Assembly: GCF_032854445.1 (NCBI RefSeq)
Contig: NC_088300.1
Coordinates: forward strand, 32,963,608-33,027,607
DNA: 64,000 nt
Source: Liolophura sinensis
Taxonomy: Eukaryota > Mollusca > Polyplacophora > Chitonida > Chitonidae
Direction of reading: 5' to 3'
Shown: positions 1 through 12,670 of the stretch, in pieces
How positions within the stretch are numbered: position 1 is the first letter of the stretch
How the letters are laid out: each line of letters opens with the position of its first letter
Position numbers and translations under genes: made by a program
Notes under the pieces: generated by a model
Seen by the model: the letters and a program-made list of their open reading frames with translations, nothing else
Told to the model about the DNA's origin: nothing
Database searches by the model: none

Positions 1-941
1 CACAGCACATGCTGACCAAGAACTTGTAATATTTCTACTAAACAAATGTGAACAGCTACATGTACATGTACTAAGCATACAGCAAAGTCAAACAGAAACA
101 GGCAATTTTGTACTGCAGAAAAAGCTTTTGAAATATGATTCAGACGATTTAATAGAAGGCCACTTTAATTTAACCTCGTCTGCCACATAATCGGAATATG
201 ATAGTTCAATTCAAGGACAGGTCTTGGTAACCACTGATGTTTGTGACATGCTCAAACATATTGCACACAGGCACTTAGGCTCAGGAATAGGTTCAGAAAT
301 CAAAGACATTTCTTTATTTAACTTTTTAGTTTTTGTTGAACTTATGTTTTGGATCATGACAGACTGAGCGAATCTGAAGTCTGAGTTCAAATTGAATGCA
401 GTATGTACAGTTTTAGACTCCAAAATATATTTCGACTGATTGTTACAAGTTCATTTGTTTACATTGAAGATCAAAGGCTCTCATGTACAATAACAAAAGA
501 ATCTTTCTATTAAATCTGCATAAATTACTGAATTAGTCAAAACGAGAAAAAAAAAAATTGGGGCTTAATTAACGCATATTTTGTGAACAGATTAGACACA
601 AAGACTTTTGATCAAACTCTAAATTTCCTGTTGCATAAACCCGTAATTCCAGATATTTTTAACACAGGAAAATAAACAAATAAGGCAAATATACAGGTAT
701 GAAGTAAAAGGAAACCATAATCAATGCATTCTGGAGACACACAAAAATATACACATTAGTAGAACACAGAACACACAGTCATTGGTGTGTGTCCTCTCCA
801 CTATGAACAGTTCAGGAATTTCTTCTGCCACTATTCTATTTATCAGAACTTCTAGTGATTTCAATTTAACTCCCATTAAATGTATTCCTGTCAACAGTCT
901 TTGGAATGGTAATTGGTATTTCTATATTTCTGAGTTCTTAC
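1..941 (-). other. CRIM1 intron 8, partial
   Basis: Intron sequence following the exon 8 donor, AT-rich, with no exon or recognised repeat seen. Short ORFs on both strands here show no domain or splice context. Confidence 0.6.
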
Positions 942-1196
942 CTTTGCATTTGCATATGGTGCAGCTTTGATCATTGGTCAGGTAACCATGGAGACATCGC
1001 TTGGTGCAGTTGAAGGGAGGACACTTGTTACAACGACAACGTAGGCAGCCTGAGCGAGCTTTCTTGAAGCCATAGACACAGTACTTCTTGCAGGAGTCCA
1101 GACGGGAGCAGTGATGAGGGGGTTTGGTACACTCGCACACTTCTTCTCCTGTCTCTTCCACAACATAGCCATATTTACACTCCAAGTCACAGTTCT
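942..1196 (-). CDS. CRIM1: CRIM1 exon 8: antistasin-like repeats 2-4
   Basis: The 255-nt phase 1-1 exon encodes residues 433-517. The acceptor is TTGTTGCTGCAG|AGAAC and the donor is AAAG|GTAAGA. It holds three antistasin repeats: ENCDLECKYGY..EEVCECTKP; HHCSRLDSCKKYCVYGF..GCLRCRC; and CPPFNCTKRCLHGY..SCTICKC. Repeats 3 and 4 keep all six cysteines. Repeat 2 has only four, lacking the first cysteine and the one that usually sits before the xxCxC end. This finishes the antistasin block; in CRIM1 the next exons encode further VWC domains, outside this window. Confidence 0.92.
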
Positions 1197-1315
1197 CTGC
1201 AGCAACAAAAACAGCCACTCATTGGTTACACATTATTTCCGTTATTATTACTGGGGTGAATGATGGCATGCAGTGAGATGTACATGTGTGATCTTACAGC
1301 ATTGGTTGTCAAGTA

Positions 1316-1316
<1 letters not shown>

Positions 1317-1357
<41 letters not shown>
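1317..1357. repeat. Poly(A) run of 41 bases
   Basis: An uninterrupted run of A on the plus strand. No SINE body or polyadenylated insertion was recognised next to it. Confidence 0.95.
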
Positions 1358-1359
<2 letters not shown>

Positions 1360-1760
1360 ACACACATACCTCTAAGACATATCTTAATTAAATGAAAAAA
1401 CTGCTGAGGCAAGTTCTAAGAACTGACTGGCCCAATGACAGATACGTGAATGCATACTTTCCTAATTCAGTTGTTCAGTAAAGTAAATTACAAAGTAAAT
1501 TTAATAAATATACAAACATGTGAATGGTAAGGTTTTGAACCTATTTCCAAAGACTTTATTATTGTATTTATAAACTTAAAATAGCAGTGCATTTAATTAT
1601 TTTTCTGCAGCTATTGGAGAAATCCAAAATATCATCCTGAGTTAAAGAATAAGATCACTTGTTCACAAGGGAAAATTCATACTGGGCCCTAGACAAGAAA
1701 ACATGACAACATATGGCTATCTAGTAGAAAGATTTAATTGTTTATAACAAATGTCGTATA

Positions 1761-1912
1761 CTTATTTATTTATTTGATTGGTGTTTTACGCCATACTCAA
1801 GAATATTTCACTTATATGACGGCGGCCAGCATTATTTTGGGAGGAAACCGGGCAGAGCCCAGGGGAAACCCACGACCATCTGCAGGTTGTTGGCAGACCT
1901 TCCCACTTACAC
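1761..1912 (-). mobile_element. tRNA-derived SINE, 5'-truncated
   Basis: On the plus strand: tail TTTATTTGATTGG, then ACGCCATACTCAAGAATATT, GGCGGCCAGCATTA, GGAGGAAACCGGGCAGAGCC and CAGACCTTCCCAC. The tRNA-like head is missing. Confidence 0.9.
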
Positions 1913-2306
1913 AAATGCCGTATAAATTAAGTGAATAACTCTTAATAAATCTGTCTGACAAAGCCGTGGCAGTTCTGTCTGGATAAACTGTCTAGATGTA
2001 AGCTAATTCCATAGGTATACAAATGTATCTAATGTCATTAAATACTGAAACAAAAAAAGCATTCCTAATTTCTTTCAGACAAAAAGTGGACAGAGAGTAG
2101 ACACGCAAATCATTTTTTAAAGGGGTATAACCTTAATTATGCATGTTTTTTAGTCACATCTAATATAAGGTATCAAAGTGAAAATGTATATATCTTCTAC
2201 ACACAAGCATAAATGTAACTAAACAGGTCAAAACTATGTAGAACTATGAAAGTTAGACAATTCCTCCATTTACTATGTATACTTGGACTTCATACCCAAG
2301 TACTAG

Positions 2307-2548
2307 TATTTACTTATTTGATTGGTGCTTTATGCCGTTCTCATGAATATTTCATTTATATGACGACAGGCAGCATTACAGTGGGAGGAAACCGGTCAGA
2401 GTCCATGGGAAAACCCACGACCATCCACAGGTTGCTGCTAGACCTTCCCACATATCGCCTGAGGGTAAGCCAGCATGACCTGGACTTGAACTCACAGCCA
2501 CTGCGCTGCTGAGAGGTTTCTGGGTCATTGTGGCTATGGGGGCCCAAC
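2307..2548 (-). mobile_element. tRNA-derived SINE, nearly full length
   Basis: Same core as the copy at 1761 and extends through CCAGCATGACCTGGACTTGA (B-box side) to a diverged head GAGAGGTTTCTGGGTCATTG. The A-box end is lost. Confidence 0.85.
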
Positions 2549-3597
2549 ACCCAAGTAATAACAGGCCTAAATGTCAATGACAAAGACTCACTGATGTGTA
2601 ATTCCTTGGGGAAGTTGTGTGTGGGAGGAGATATGTTCGACCACCCACTGAGACCCGTAACCTGGTGTAAATAATATCAACATTTTTACCATATTTTCCC
2701 GTAGGGGTAGCTTAGAAGCTCTCTTTTTACCTCTAATTATCAATTTTAAACTTCTCCGGGCCCTTTGGTATCCAACGAATGAAACTAATTTGTATGGCGC
2801 ATCTTCCACTTGAAACTTTAAGAATTCTCCCATGGTTCTTATCTCCATGACATGACACTGTCCAACCATGGCAGGAGAAGACAGGAATGTCAGAAGCAAT
2901 TTCAATATTTTCAAAGGTTAGCCCAAACGGTAGACGAAAAAAAAGTGAAAATTAAACGGCCAATTAAATCAGGGCTCTTTAGAAACTTTTGGCATAATGG
3001 TGGCCTAGCTGAACAAATTTTCCACCCTATTATTACACTACCGCTTAAGTGCTTCAAGATGGAAGAAAATTACCTACTGCCAAAAAAAAAAAGAGACCGT
3101 CACAAAGGAGTAAAGAGAGAAAGCAGTGCTGCTATAATTTACTCCGCCCTTAGCCTATCTATTCATAAACCCACAGTAGCGTAGTGTTTCTTTATGAAAA
3201 ACTCTGCTTATATATCCTGGCACAACAGATCTGGCATTTCGAATCAATCGGCCTTTCGCTGAGTTGACAACCTGTGGTTTGGGACCATTCCTCCCCGATC
3301 ATCTACTGTAATGAACACGAGTAGTTGACCAATTTTCCGGTGTTTGGTTACACTTGACTGCTGTGTCCTTCACTCCTGAGGGCCCCTCTCGGTATACATG
3401 TACCGACCAAGATATTAAGTCCTGTGAGCATACCCTGGCAACTTCAAAGTTAATCCTATTCTTCATTTATTACTTCATCTGATTTGTGATTTAAGCAGTT
3501 ACACATACTGAGGAATGTATTTGTCACTCATTGGTTCATGTGTACAGAAAAACTTGGATGACTTTATCCTGTACTCTGGTGCTAAAATGTTTTGATT

Positions 3598-3745
3598 GAT
3601 TTACTTAATGATCTGATTATTGTTTAACGCCAAATTTTCACTTATACAATGGCCATCAGTTCTACAGGTGGAGGAAACTGGGAGTGGCTGTCTGCCTGCA
3701 CTCACCTTTGGCAGTTAGTGACAAACTTTCCCACATATCACATAC
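3598..3745 (-). mobile_element. Degenerate SINE fragment
   Basis: Diverged tail and core: gatctgattattgtttaacg, ttttcacttatacaatggcc, ggtggaggaaactggg. Old copy. Confidence 0.55.
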
Positions 3746-6245
3746 ATATAAGCACACCTTATCTGTTGAAGACAAGTGGTCTTCAAATATAGCACACAAA
3801 TATCGTTGATCGCTTCACCAAAATCCCAAAAGCAGTGAGAGTGGGGAAATCAACAATATTCACTGCCAAAGGTCCTTAATACGTTTTGTACAAACTGTGT
3901 ATGTCTTCAGTTCTCTATGACAATAAATACCCAGAACTTTTTTTTTAGAGAAAATGGCCTGCAATCCTCTTCCTTCTCTTGGACAGAGTAAAAGGCTACG
4001 TAGTTGGTCAGTGTAGACGAACGTCTTCATTGTGAGAGGAGTGGCTATGTGGGTGATTTATCATTACAATAGCATCTAGCCCAACAGAATACCCACAAAT
4101 CCTATTGACAAAGCGCCAGGTCCACGCGGACAATCTGACACTTGTTTGCGGCATAATGCTAAGAGGACCAGCGGAGAGACACGGACATATTTACTGTGCA
4201 TGACTTAACAGTGCTTACCAGCACTAATTGATCTGGGTACAGCCAAGGACTGTGTCCAGGCTCCTTAACACCACTGCTTATTCAGTTCCATTTGGTAATT
4301 TGCTATGAGGAAGCCAGAACAAATACCCAGGGGCCTAGTGAGTCTGCTCTTTGACCACAAAGAAATGTCAGAGAAAAGCTTGCGAGTTGTCAGAAGCTCC
4401 AGAAGCTCCGAGCTGTGTCAAGGGTCATGGCGGGAGACAGAAGCTTCCTACACCGGCCCAGACCTACCCTGACCCACACACCTATCACAAATGCCCGTTA
4501 CATTAGAGAAAACTCGGCCTTTTGTCTGCACTCCCTGATAAATGTTTATATAACCCGATAAGAATGGCACAAGTTCAACTTAATATCGGCAGAGAAAAGA
4601 CAGCCTTGTCCCTGTTAGATTTGTGAGGTCTTGCTCTACTGACATTGTCGTTTGTTTTTCCTCCCTTCCCCTCCCGTCCTGGTCCACACATTTGGCGAAA
4701 ATATCACCAGCTCATATTTTCAATTGTTAAATCACAGCCATGTGGATGAAATACTGTGACAGGAGAGCTGCAAATGGCCAGCAATGAGTAATACAATTTT
4801 AGTTCATGCCATTATTAGCTTGCGTGCAGTAACTCTGGACTGAATGATTTTCATGTGTATCTGTCACTCTTGGTGACAACACTGTAAAAAATCACTACTC
4901 TTATGTACATACGTTTCATTAAAGAACCCTGAAATACTGTTAACAGCTATAGCAAAAAAAAAATACACTTATACACTGCTGACCAAATAAGACAAACACC
5001 ACAAGCTCCTGTTATATAGACAATTGACAGGCCCGTCAGGGAGTCTGTCCATTAATTGTCAAGGTACAGTGTTTTTTGTCTTTTTTGTCAAAGGTAAGCC
5101 ATTCTTGAGTCATCTATGTATACACTGTAAGAGTTTTCCATTTCCTACACAGGTTGATTACAAGTCACTGATCAAGGGCACTTATATTATCAATCTCTTG
5201 CATTTGGGATTCACACCATACTCCATTAAACACTCGGATCATGAGTACATACTGAGTATTTCTCCAGATTTTGTGGCCTTTTTTTTTTTATTTTTGTAGT
5301 CACTGATAGTTAGCATATTGTCAACTCAATAGGAGGCCCTTGTAAAGCAGGGAACAATATCCAGTATTCATTAAGGGCCATTTGAGAGCTTAGACAAATA
5401 GTGTCAATGAAATGAACGCACACGAGTATTGAACACACAGAGAAATGGGGACACTCTTGGCTCAACCTGTCACAATTGCCGCTTAAATATTTGACAAGCA
5501 AAAACATGAACCACACATCTCCCCTGACATGCCGGACAGAGTCTCTAGTGTTTCAATGGCCATTCACAAACTTCATTCATAAAAAAAAAAAAAGAAGTTT
5601 ATTACTTCTCCAGGGGTCAGCTTACAGTTGAGCCCCTGACACTACTTTACCTGTTTTTAACGACGTCATGGTTAAAAGGTAAACTGTACATGGGAGGGTT
5701 AATTTATTGAGGTTTCCCAGGTGATCTGTTTGTACGAATAAGCCAGTTTGACATATGCTCAATGCGTGCACAGGCAAATTCTTCTACACTGGACCATAAA
5801 ATTTGTTATCTTTCAGAAAAGTTAATTAAGCCCATAAGGAGTTTGAACACACTTATTGTTAGGTACAGTTACAAATGGGACAGAAATACAAGGCAGTGCC
5901 ATGAAGGTCTGCACACTCAAGTAACATGATATTAAAATTGCCAATATGTATTTTTTTCTTCTTTATTTTTTTCAGGGGTCTGAATGCAACAATGCGTTCT
6001 CTTCTGTTTCCTATATAAAAGTCTTACTGCGTTACACTAAAATAGTTCTCCCTTTAAATAGTGAAACTTTAAACACATATGGCTTCCACTGTTCTTTTAA
6101 ACCTCTTTAACATGATGCTTGTTTAGTTCAACCAAGCATAAGCTAAAATGTGAAGTATACAATGAAAGAAATGTGTTTTCAAATATACAACATACAAACA
6201 TTCAGTCTCCAAGAGTGCACACACTGTTGTGAACTTGCCTCAGTT

Positions 6246-6580
6246 ATTTATTCATTTAGTTATTTGATTAGTGTTTTACATCATATATTCAAGAATATTT
6301 CACTTTCTGTAAATCTTCAACCTTTTCAACCACAAAACGCACATTTTAGAGAAATCCATGCACGCAATTATTATGAAATTGAGGGTAAAAATGATTTGCT
6401 TGTGTCACTAAATATGCAGACTTCATAAAAATTCCAACCTATTTTTCTCTGCACCCGATAGTAGTGTTCTCAGAATATTTCATAATATTGGTTGCTGCGG
6501 TGGTTGAAAAGGTTAAAGAATTAGGGCATTCAACATCGGCCAGCATTATCCTGATTGTGGTGGGAGGAAACCAGGCAGAG
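6246..6580 (-). mobile_element. SINE split by a nested insertion
   Basis: The tail half (ttatttgattagtgttttac ... aagaatatttcactt, to about 6305) and the core half (cggccagcattat ... gtgggaggaaaccaggcaga, from about 6530) are adjacent in other copies but here are separated by about 225 bp. Confidence 0.7.
6307..6529. mobile_element. MITE-like element with inverted ends, inside a SINE
   Basis: Bounded by the inverted repeat cttcaaccttttcaacca (6315-6332) and tggttgaaaaggttaaag (6501-6518), 17 of 18 bases matching when reversed. There is no coding capacity. The ends resemble those of the elements at 14395, 31039, 39730 and 41009. Confidence 0.65.
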
Positions 6581-6852
6581 GAAATTACCTGACTTATATA
6601 TATCAGAAAAACTTTTAATATGAATAGGAAATTTGATACAAAATATACCTACGTATATTATTCATTCAGAGGAAAGAATTTTCCTGGCAACATAGCAGGC
6701 AGAGAAACTCTTATATGTTCAAATTCACATCACACTGGATCTTAAAGTGATGAGAATGTGCAGTTAAAATGTTCCTTAAGAATGTTGAAAAAATGATGTA
6801 AGGTGTCACTAAAACTGTGACAAATTAGAAAACAGATGGTTTCACCACCCAC

Positions 6853-6969
6853 CTGGTTTACATTTGCAGATGTAACAGCCTGTGGCGTTCCTCTGAAGTC
6901 CACCCGGGCACACCGCACTACAGTTACTCATGTCTGGACAGTGGGCAGGTTGAGTGATCACAGATGCTT
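6853..6969 (-). CDS. CRIM1: CRIM1 exon 7: antistasin-like repeat 1
   Basis: The 117-nt phase 1-1 exon encodes residues 394-432 and is too short for a simple ATG-based search. The acceptor is GTTGTTTCAG|AAGC and the donor is CCAG|GTGGGT. The reading gives HCPDMSNCSAVCPGG then NATGCYICKCKPG, the C..C..C..GC..C.C layout of antistasin repeats. It matches the first CRIM1 repeat, where vertebrates have CGELSNC and GCRTCQC. NCS and NAT are possible glycosylation sequons. It sits between VWC domain 2 and the other antistasin repeats, as in CRIM1. Confidence 0.9.
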
Positions 6970-8406
6970 CTGAAACAACAACCACAAACATTCACCTGAT
7001 TTATGATCAAAACAGCAAAATAAGTTTACAGACCTTCATTCCTCAACCTTTTTCAATCTTCCTCAACATTTAAATACAATTTACAAAAGTTGTAAAATTG
7101 AAAAATCAAAAGCCATGCAAATTCAAACTTGAAACAATTTTATCTACGACTAAAAAAACTGGATTGGCAATTCCTGTGACGCTGTGCAGGAAAAGTCACA
7201 CATTTAGCAATTTTGTTTTCCAGTATTCCTTGACATATTCAACATCGTCTTGAACACTGGCAAAACATCTGAACACTTCAATGCCCTGAAAAACTTCAGA
7301 ACTGAGCAGAGCCGACTTGGGCTGCTATTTCGGATTTCCGTTATTGATACTCTTTTGTTATGAAGACAAAAACTGGCACTGGATCACTAACTGCTACTTT
7401 AATTTCATGTGTACAAAGCAGGAAAATGGCAGCCTCTGATAAAAGGCTGATGTCAATGTGATAGTTTATTGCACAACTGTATGGGCTGAGCAATGATATT
7501 TAAATGGGCATCCACATATTACAAAGGCCTACTTACATTGTCTATGTGTAGTCCTCCCTTTAACAATACATGTACTCACACATGTACGTTCCTAACAAAT
7601 ATCTAATTCATTGTCTCAAAGTGCTATTTCATTGTCCCCTCTCCGTTACCTCACCAGTCCAAAATCAGCGAATTAAGAGTATTAGGTCATCCCATATAAT
7701 TTTAAATCAGTACACATTAATTTGAAAAAAAAAAAAAACAAAAAAGAAACTAAATTAATCTTTATGGGTAATGATGTGTGAGGTACAAATTGTATATAAA
7801 TCCATGAAAATTCACCTTAACTGGTGTGGAATGCTTTAATAATGAAACCTGAACTCTTCAGTAAACGATGGGTTCACCAGCCATTAAACATTATAGTTCA
7901 CAGTTCTGTCAAAATGCAGCAAACTGTTATTAACATTCACTAACTTGAGAACAATACAACTCCAGGAGACATCTTTCAACAAAACTATTTTAGCTACCTT
8001 GTGAAATTTTTTCATAAATAATACCATGACTAAACTCCACAATTCATAGGAATAATGACAGACTTTGAAGATTTCTGAAAAGTTCCTGGAAAACCTCTTG
8101 TGCATGGTGAAACAAAGGGGAAGTAACCTTGTCCCAAAGTGGGAAACCGACAGCACAATTCTAAGAGGTGTATAACGTTTGCTTGCCACATTCACTTAGC
8201 TGCCAATATTCTTTATTTATTGACACTGAGACTAGGTTTGTAGGGAACTGAAATATTTGACAACACCACGACAATCACGATGTTAATATTTGTCCACCAC
8301 CTGGAAGCTAGGACTGAGCTAGCTGTCAGATTGATGTTTGCACCGGCCACTTGATTCTTAATGGTAACAATCCGCTCTACGTTAAAAAAAAAACCAAAAA
8401 AAAAAA

Positions 8407-8425
8407 AACCACACACACACACACC
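8407..8425. repeat. Short (CA)n microsatellite
   Basis: About nine CA units following a broken A run. Confidence 0.8.
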
Positions 8426-10791
8426 TGTTGCTACATATAGCTTGTTAGACACCCCAGGTAAAGCACGTTTTCCTGAAATCATACCCGAGCAACTTCAGAT
8501 ACTCACTTGAGGGGGTAGGAGAGGAAACACAAACATAAAAAAACAAAATACTTCAAGATTTGAGCCAAAATTCTGACAGCTATTTACATTTTTGGCGGCT
8601 CTGGTTTCCACATGGCTAAACCCTGTAATTAAGTACTAACCTACTCTATGCCAAATCTTAAGGGTAATGCACTCTTATTGCTCCCTACTCTTCACTCTGA
8701 GATAATCATGTTTGTGAAGTGGCCAGTTTTACTTCATGCTGACAAGAGCCCTTGAGATGGTTTTGGCATGCTAACAATATAAAATTTGATGCCTAACAAA
8801 AAAAAAAACCACCTAAAACTATTTGAAATCTACGAGATAGCATCCATGCAAGAAATGCCTGAAGAGAATCTCTTGAAATCTAGATCCTAAACACGCAAAA
8901 GCAGACAAAAGATTACCTGTGGATTTAGAAGAATAATGACTCACTCAATGTGTCATGTAACTAAGACATATGTGTGATGTCTACAGGAGGACACATCTAC
9001 ACAAGTATCTGACTATGTCAGCAATGGTGTCTATGACACTCTCCATTTCAGTGATAAAACATTGCCATTTAAGTCCCATAAAGAGAAACGAGGAGTTAAG
9101 AGCTGTTATCCAATACCTGCAATGAAAACCACAATGACACGTCCAAGGAATTTGAAACACTGCATTTTCTTCTTGCCCAACGCAGTAACTTATGTTGACG
9201 TGAATGGCCACAGGAAGCCTTGCGTCTTTGCAGCGATTAAAGAGGTGCAATTTTCTGGTGATCTATGCGATCATGAAAGGATAGCATTGTTACGCTAACA
9301 ACCAGGAACAATAAGATTGGGGGAGATTTACTGGGGTTGTGTCTAATGACATCAGGTTGACAATGGCCCCCCTGGTGGGTTCCGGCTAGATAGAGGGTAT
9401 CAGTGTTATCAAAGCTTAGCTCCTCACACAGGTGTGTGCTACTGACAAACAGGTGTGACGATATACACCGATCTCTCACCTGTCAGTCATAGTCTAGATT
9501 GATCAACTGATGTCTGTGGTATTTAGGCAGCTTAGCTTAGAGACTCAAGACATCATCTCTACACTGCAACTCATCAAACAAAAAACATTCTGCAATCTCT
9601 AGGTTTCTAATTGCACTGGTAAACTCGAATTTTCCCTTGGAACTGTACAAAATTATACAATCTTTACAGAAGAAACAGAGATTGACTAAAGCGGCTATGT
9701 CAGAGATTTAATACATCAATCAATGCAAATCCAATCTAATTTTTTATGTCATTTTAAAAGAGCACATCTAGCAGCCTTGCCTGTGCATATGTTACCATTC
9801 AAAATTGGTAATAAACTTTCTAAAATTTATAAAGCAGGTCAAACTTTATCAAACTTTACAACTAGTACAGGTACAAGAAAAACAGTAATTTGAGACATTC
9901 TTAACAGAGAATTTGATTTCGCTAGTGACACCTATTAACTGTAACAGAGAAAATTACATTTACAAGTAAAAATTTTATAAAGACACTGTATTTGTAAGTA
10001 TCATAGGATATTTGTGTCAACATTATAAGGTTTGTGCTAAAGATTTAGTGCATTATTTTTTTCTGAAAAAAAAAAAGAAAACAACATTCAGTTATACTGA
10101 ACTGCTACATGTTGATTTCTTGGAAACTGCCTTAGTTTGAACAATCTTGACAAATTAGATAGTTATAAACTAAAAGCGCAAACTTAAATCTAACTTTTAC
10201 ACATATGAAATTTGGGCCAAGTTACAAGATACAAAAACGTGTTGACCCACCCATAAGCTTAGCAATGATGCAAAAGCACAGATACTCCGAAAAAAATTGA
10301 GATATCTTGAAGATGAAAAATAAAATTTTGTTCAAATATTGAAACGTCAAATATGCGAATTCTCAGTTTTTTCTGTGTATGTATGCTTTTGCATTATTAC
10401 AAATTACATGTCTATGTACCTTCAAAACATGTAGTAAAAGATCTATCTTGTTATCTACATGTACATTAGCAATAAAGAAAATCCGATAAGTACATGTATA
10501 TTGCATGTCAGCTGATCCACTACAAGTATCAATCATCAGAAAATGCAGATTTAAGGGATACAGAATCTATTCTGACTGGCTGGTGTGCGAGATAGGCATA
10601 TCCTTTTAAGTATGGCAGATATTATTCAAGCGTGACCAACTCTGCAAAGTTTAACCCAGGAAACCGTATCTCTAATCAGCACTAATTCTGTATCCCTGTA
10701 AAATTATGAACACAACTAAAACGTAAACACCCTGCAGAGTTGATGAATATGCACAGGCTTGGAATATATTCCCTCGTTACAACGCTGCTGT

Positions 10792-11046
10792 TGATTTATT
10801 TCTTTATTTGATTGGTGTTTTACGCAGTACTCAAGAATATTTCACTTATATGACGGCGGACAGCATCATAGTGGGTGGAAACCAGGCAGAGCCCGGGGGA
10901 AACCCATGACCATCCGCAGGTTGCTGACAGACCTTCTCACGTATGACCAGCATGAGCTGGACTTGAACTCACAGCAACTGCACTGGTGAGAGACTCCTGG
11001 GTCACTACGCTGCGCTAGCGCTAACCAACTGAGCCACGGAGGCTCC
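10792..11046 (-). mobile_element. tRNA-derived SINE, full length
   Basis: Complete from the TTTATTTGATTGG tail (left) to the head; reversed it begins AGCCTCCGTGGCTCAGTTGG, an A-box-like start, and has GAGTTCAAGTCC as B box. No perfect target duplication was found. Confidence 0.9.
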
Positions 11047-12517
11047 TGCTGCTGTTGAGGGTCAATTCTTCCTACCCTGTTTTATGAGTAAGCACACTGT
11101 ATGAAGTTTGTTAGCTACTCATAACCTGCCATAGAGGAACATACAGATACATATGTAGTCTTATGCTGAATACTAAACGTAAAGCCAATTTACAAGTACT
11201 GTAATATCATGAATTTCACTGAATAATTATATGATCACTAAGGTTCTGGCTGAAAAGAATTAACAAAAGGTTTTCTTCACTGACACTTTTGAAAGTATAT
11301 ACTGATATGTGCAATAACGACTTTGTCCAAAAAATGGGATATATAGTTCGTGCCATGTGAAATCCTGCTTCTCAATGTGAATTTAATTCAAACATGATAG
11401 GACTGACAAGTGAACACAATTAAGTCCAAGGCATAATTTCGCCTTACATGACTGATATGCTCTATGTTATACTGAAGCCCATTAAACTGAGAGAGTTGTA
11501 TGTAGGTTTTTATTATGCGAACATTTTGATCACCGATGATACAGGAGAAATGTGTGACATTCCAGCAGTAGGAGATTAGTAGTAAAACAATGGCCTGTCT
11601 GGCTTGGGTCAAAAACAAGGTCAATCTTGTCACTAACCTTACCAAATACCATATCCAATTCAGACAAAAAATGTTCTCATCTTCTCACACTTTGGGAGAG
11701 TACATTTGTCAATCAATTTTCATACACAAAAATTTGGAATATTTACCTCTGGTCTATCTCAACAATTTGTTGAGATATGTAGGATGTGTAAACCTTGATC
11801 TCTTGGCTAACTGACATTTCACAAATAGTTGTCAATCAGGGTTTGTAATAAAAGCCTGTAACCTACATAAAATGTTCTGGTATGTAATACACGTAGCCCA
11901 CCTCCTGTATTCTATGAAAGCATGGAGCGCTTGCCACATTGAGGAATGCACAAATGTGCTCACATGTATAGATTCAAAGGTGAATATATCAACGATGTTT
12001 CACTCGTACTTGTATGTACTTCTCTTTCTCAGCATACATTCATGTGTTTCAAAATCTCTGAATAAACTTTTCAAATTTTATCTACACATACATAGTGGGT
12101 TGTACAAAAAATGAATACTCTTAAAGATGTGTGTTAATCCCGTCTTTATGTAGTAAATGTGAACTTTAGCCTTTACATAATACATGAAAATTTGACCTTT
12201 TAGCTGTTATATAAACATGATTAATTTGAATTTCGGCTGTTACATATGTACTTTTGAACTTCAGCAATGTCTAATAAATTCGAAATTTTGTTGTTCCACA
12301 AAAAAACTTAAGGATTTGTAAAATCATCAATCCAAACGTTTGTAGCTTGTCCTTCATAAATATACTTGTTTACTGTCATCTACAATAAATAATATACATG
12401 TGGATCCTGCATTCAGTGTTCATTACCATGGAATATAAACTCGATCACAGCGCTTCAAAGACAAGTTTAAGGGGACAGAGTGCCGGTCAATTAGTCCCAT
12501 AGGTTTTGTGTTTCTGG

Positions 12518-12670
12518 ACAGGTATGCAATCATTAGTGCTTCTGTCCGAATGAGGTTATGTTGCGGGCAGTGACAGGTTTACCTGTAGTAAGTACAGGTG
12601 AGAAGATGACAGCCCCAGGCCAGGTGCAATCACTTCAGGTCCACTCAGCCTGTCTTACCTGTGTACCTGT
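12518..12670. promoter_or_regulatory. Cluster of CAGGT/ACCTG (E-box-like) hexamers
   Basis: ACAGGT or its reverse occurs at 12518, 12573, 12581, 12594, 12657 and 12665, with CAGGTG at 12621 and CAGGT at 12636, eight sites in about 150 bp. CAGGTG is the core recognised by Snail and ZEB type zinc fingers and some bHLH proteins. An enhancer role is inference. Confidence 0.3.

Larger units (their letters stand above)
1197..6852 (-). other. CRIM1 intron 7 (5,656 bp)
   Basis: Contains a 41-base A run, SINE copies at 1761, 2307, 3598 and 6246/6535, and a MITE-like element nested in the last. The stretch 3,800-4,900 is unique-looking and less AT-rich but has no coding signature. Confidence 0.7.

Noticed and set aside
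2588-3184. Overlapping 108- and 110-codon ORFs on opposite strands
   Set aside because: No recognisable domain, no splice partners; overlapping open frames on both strands argue for chance.
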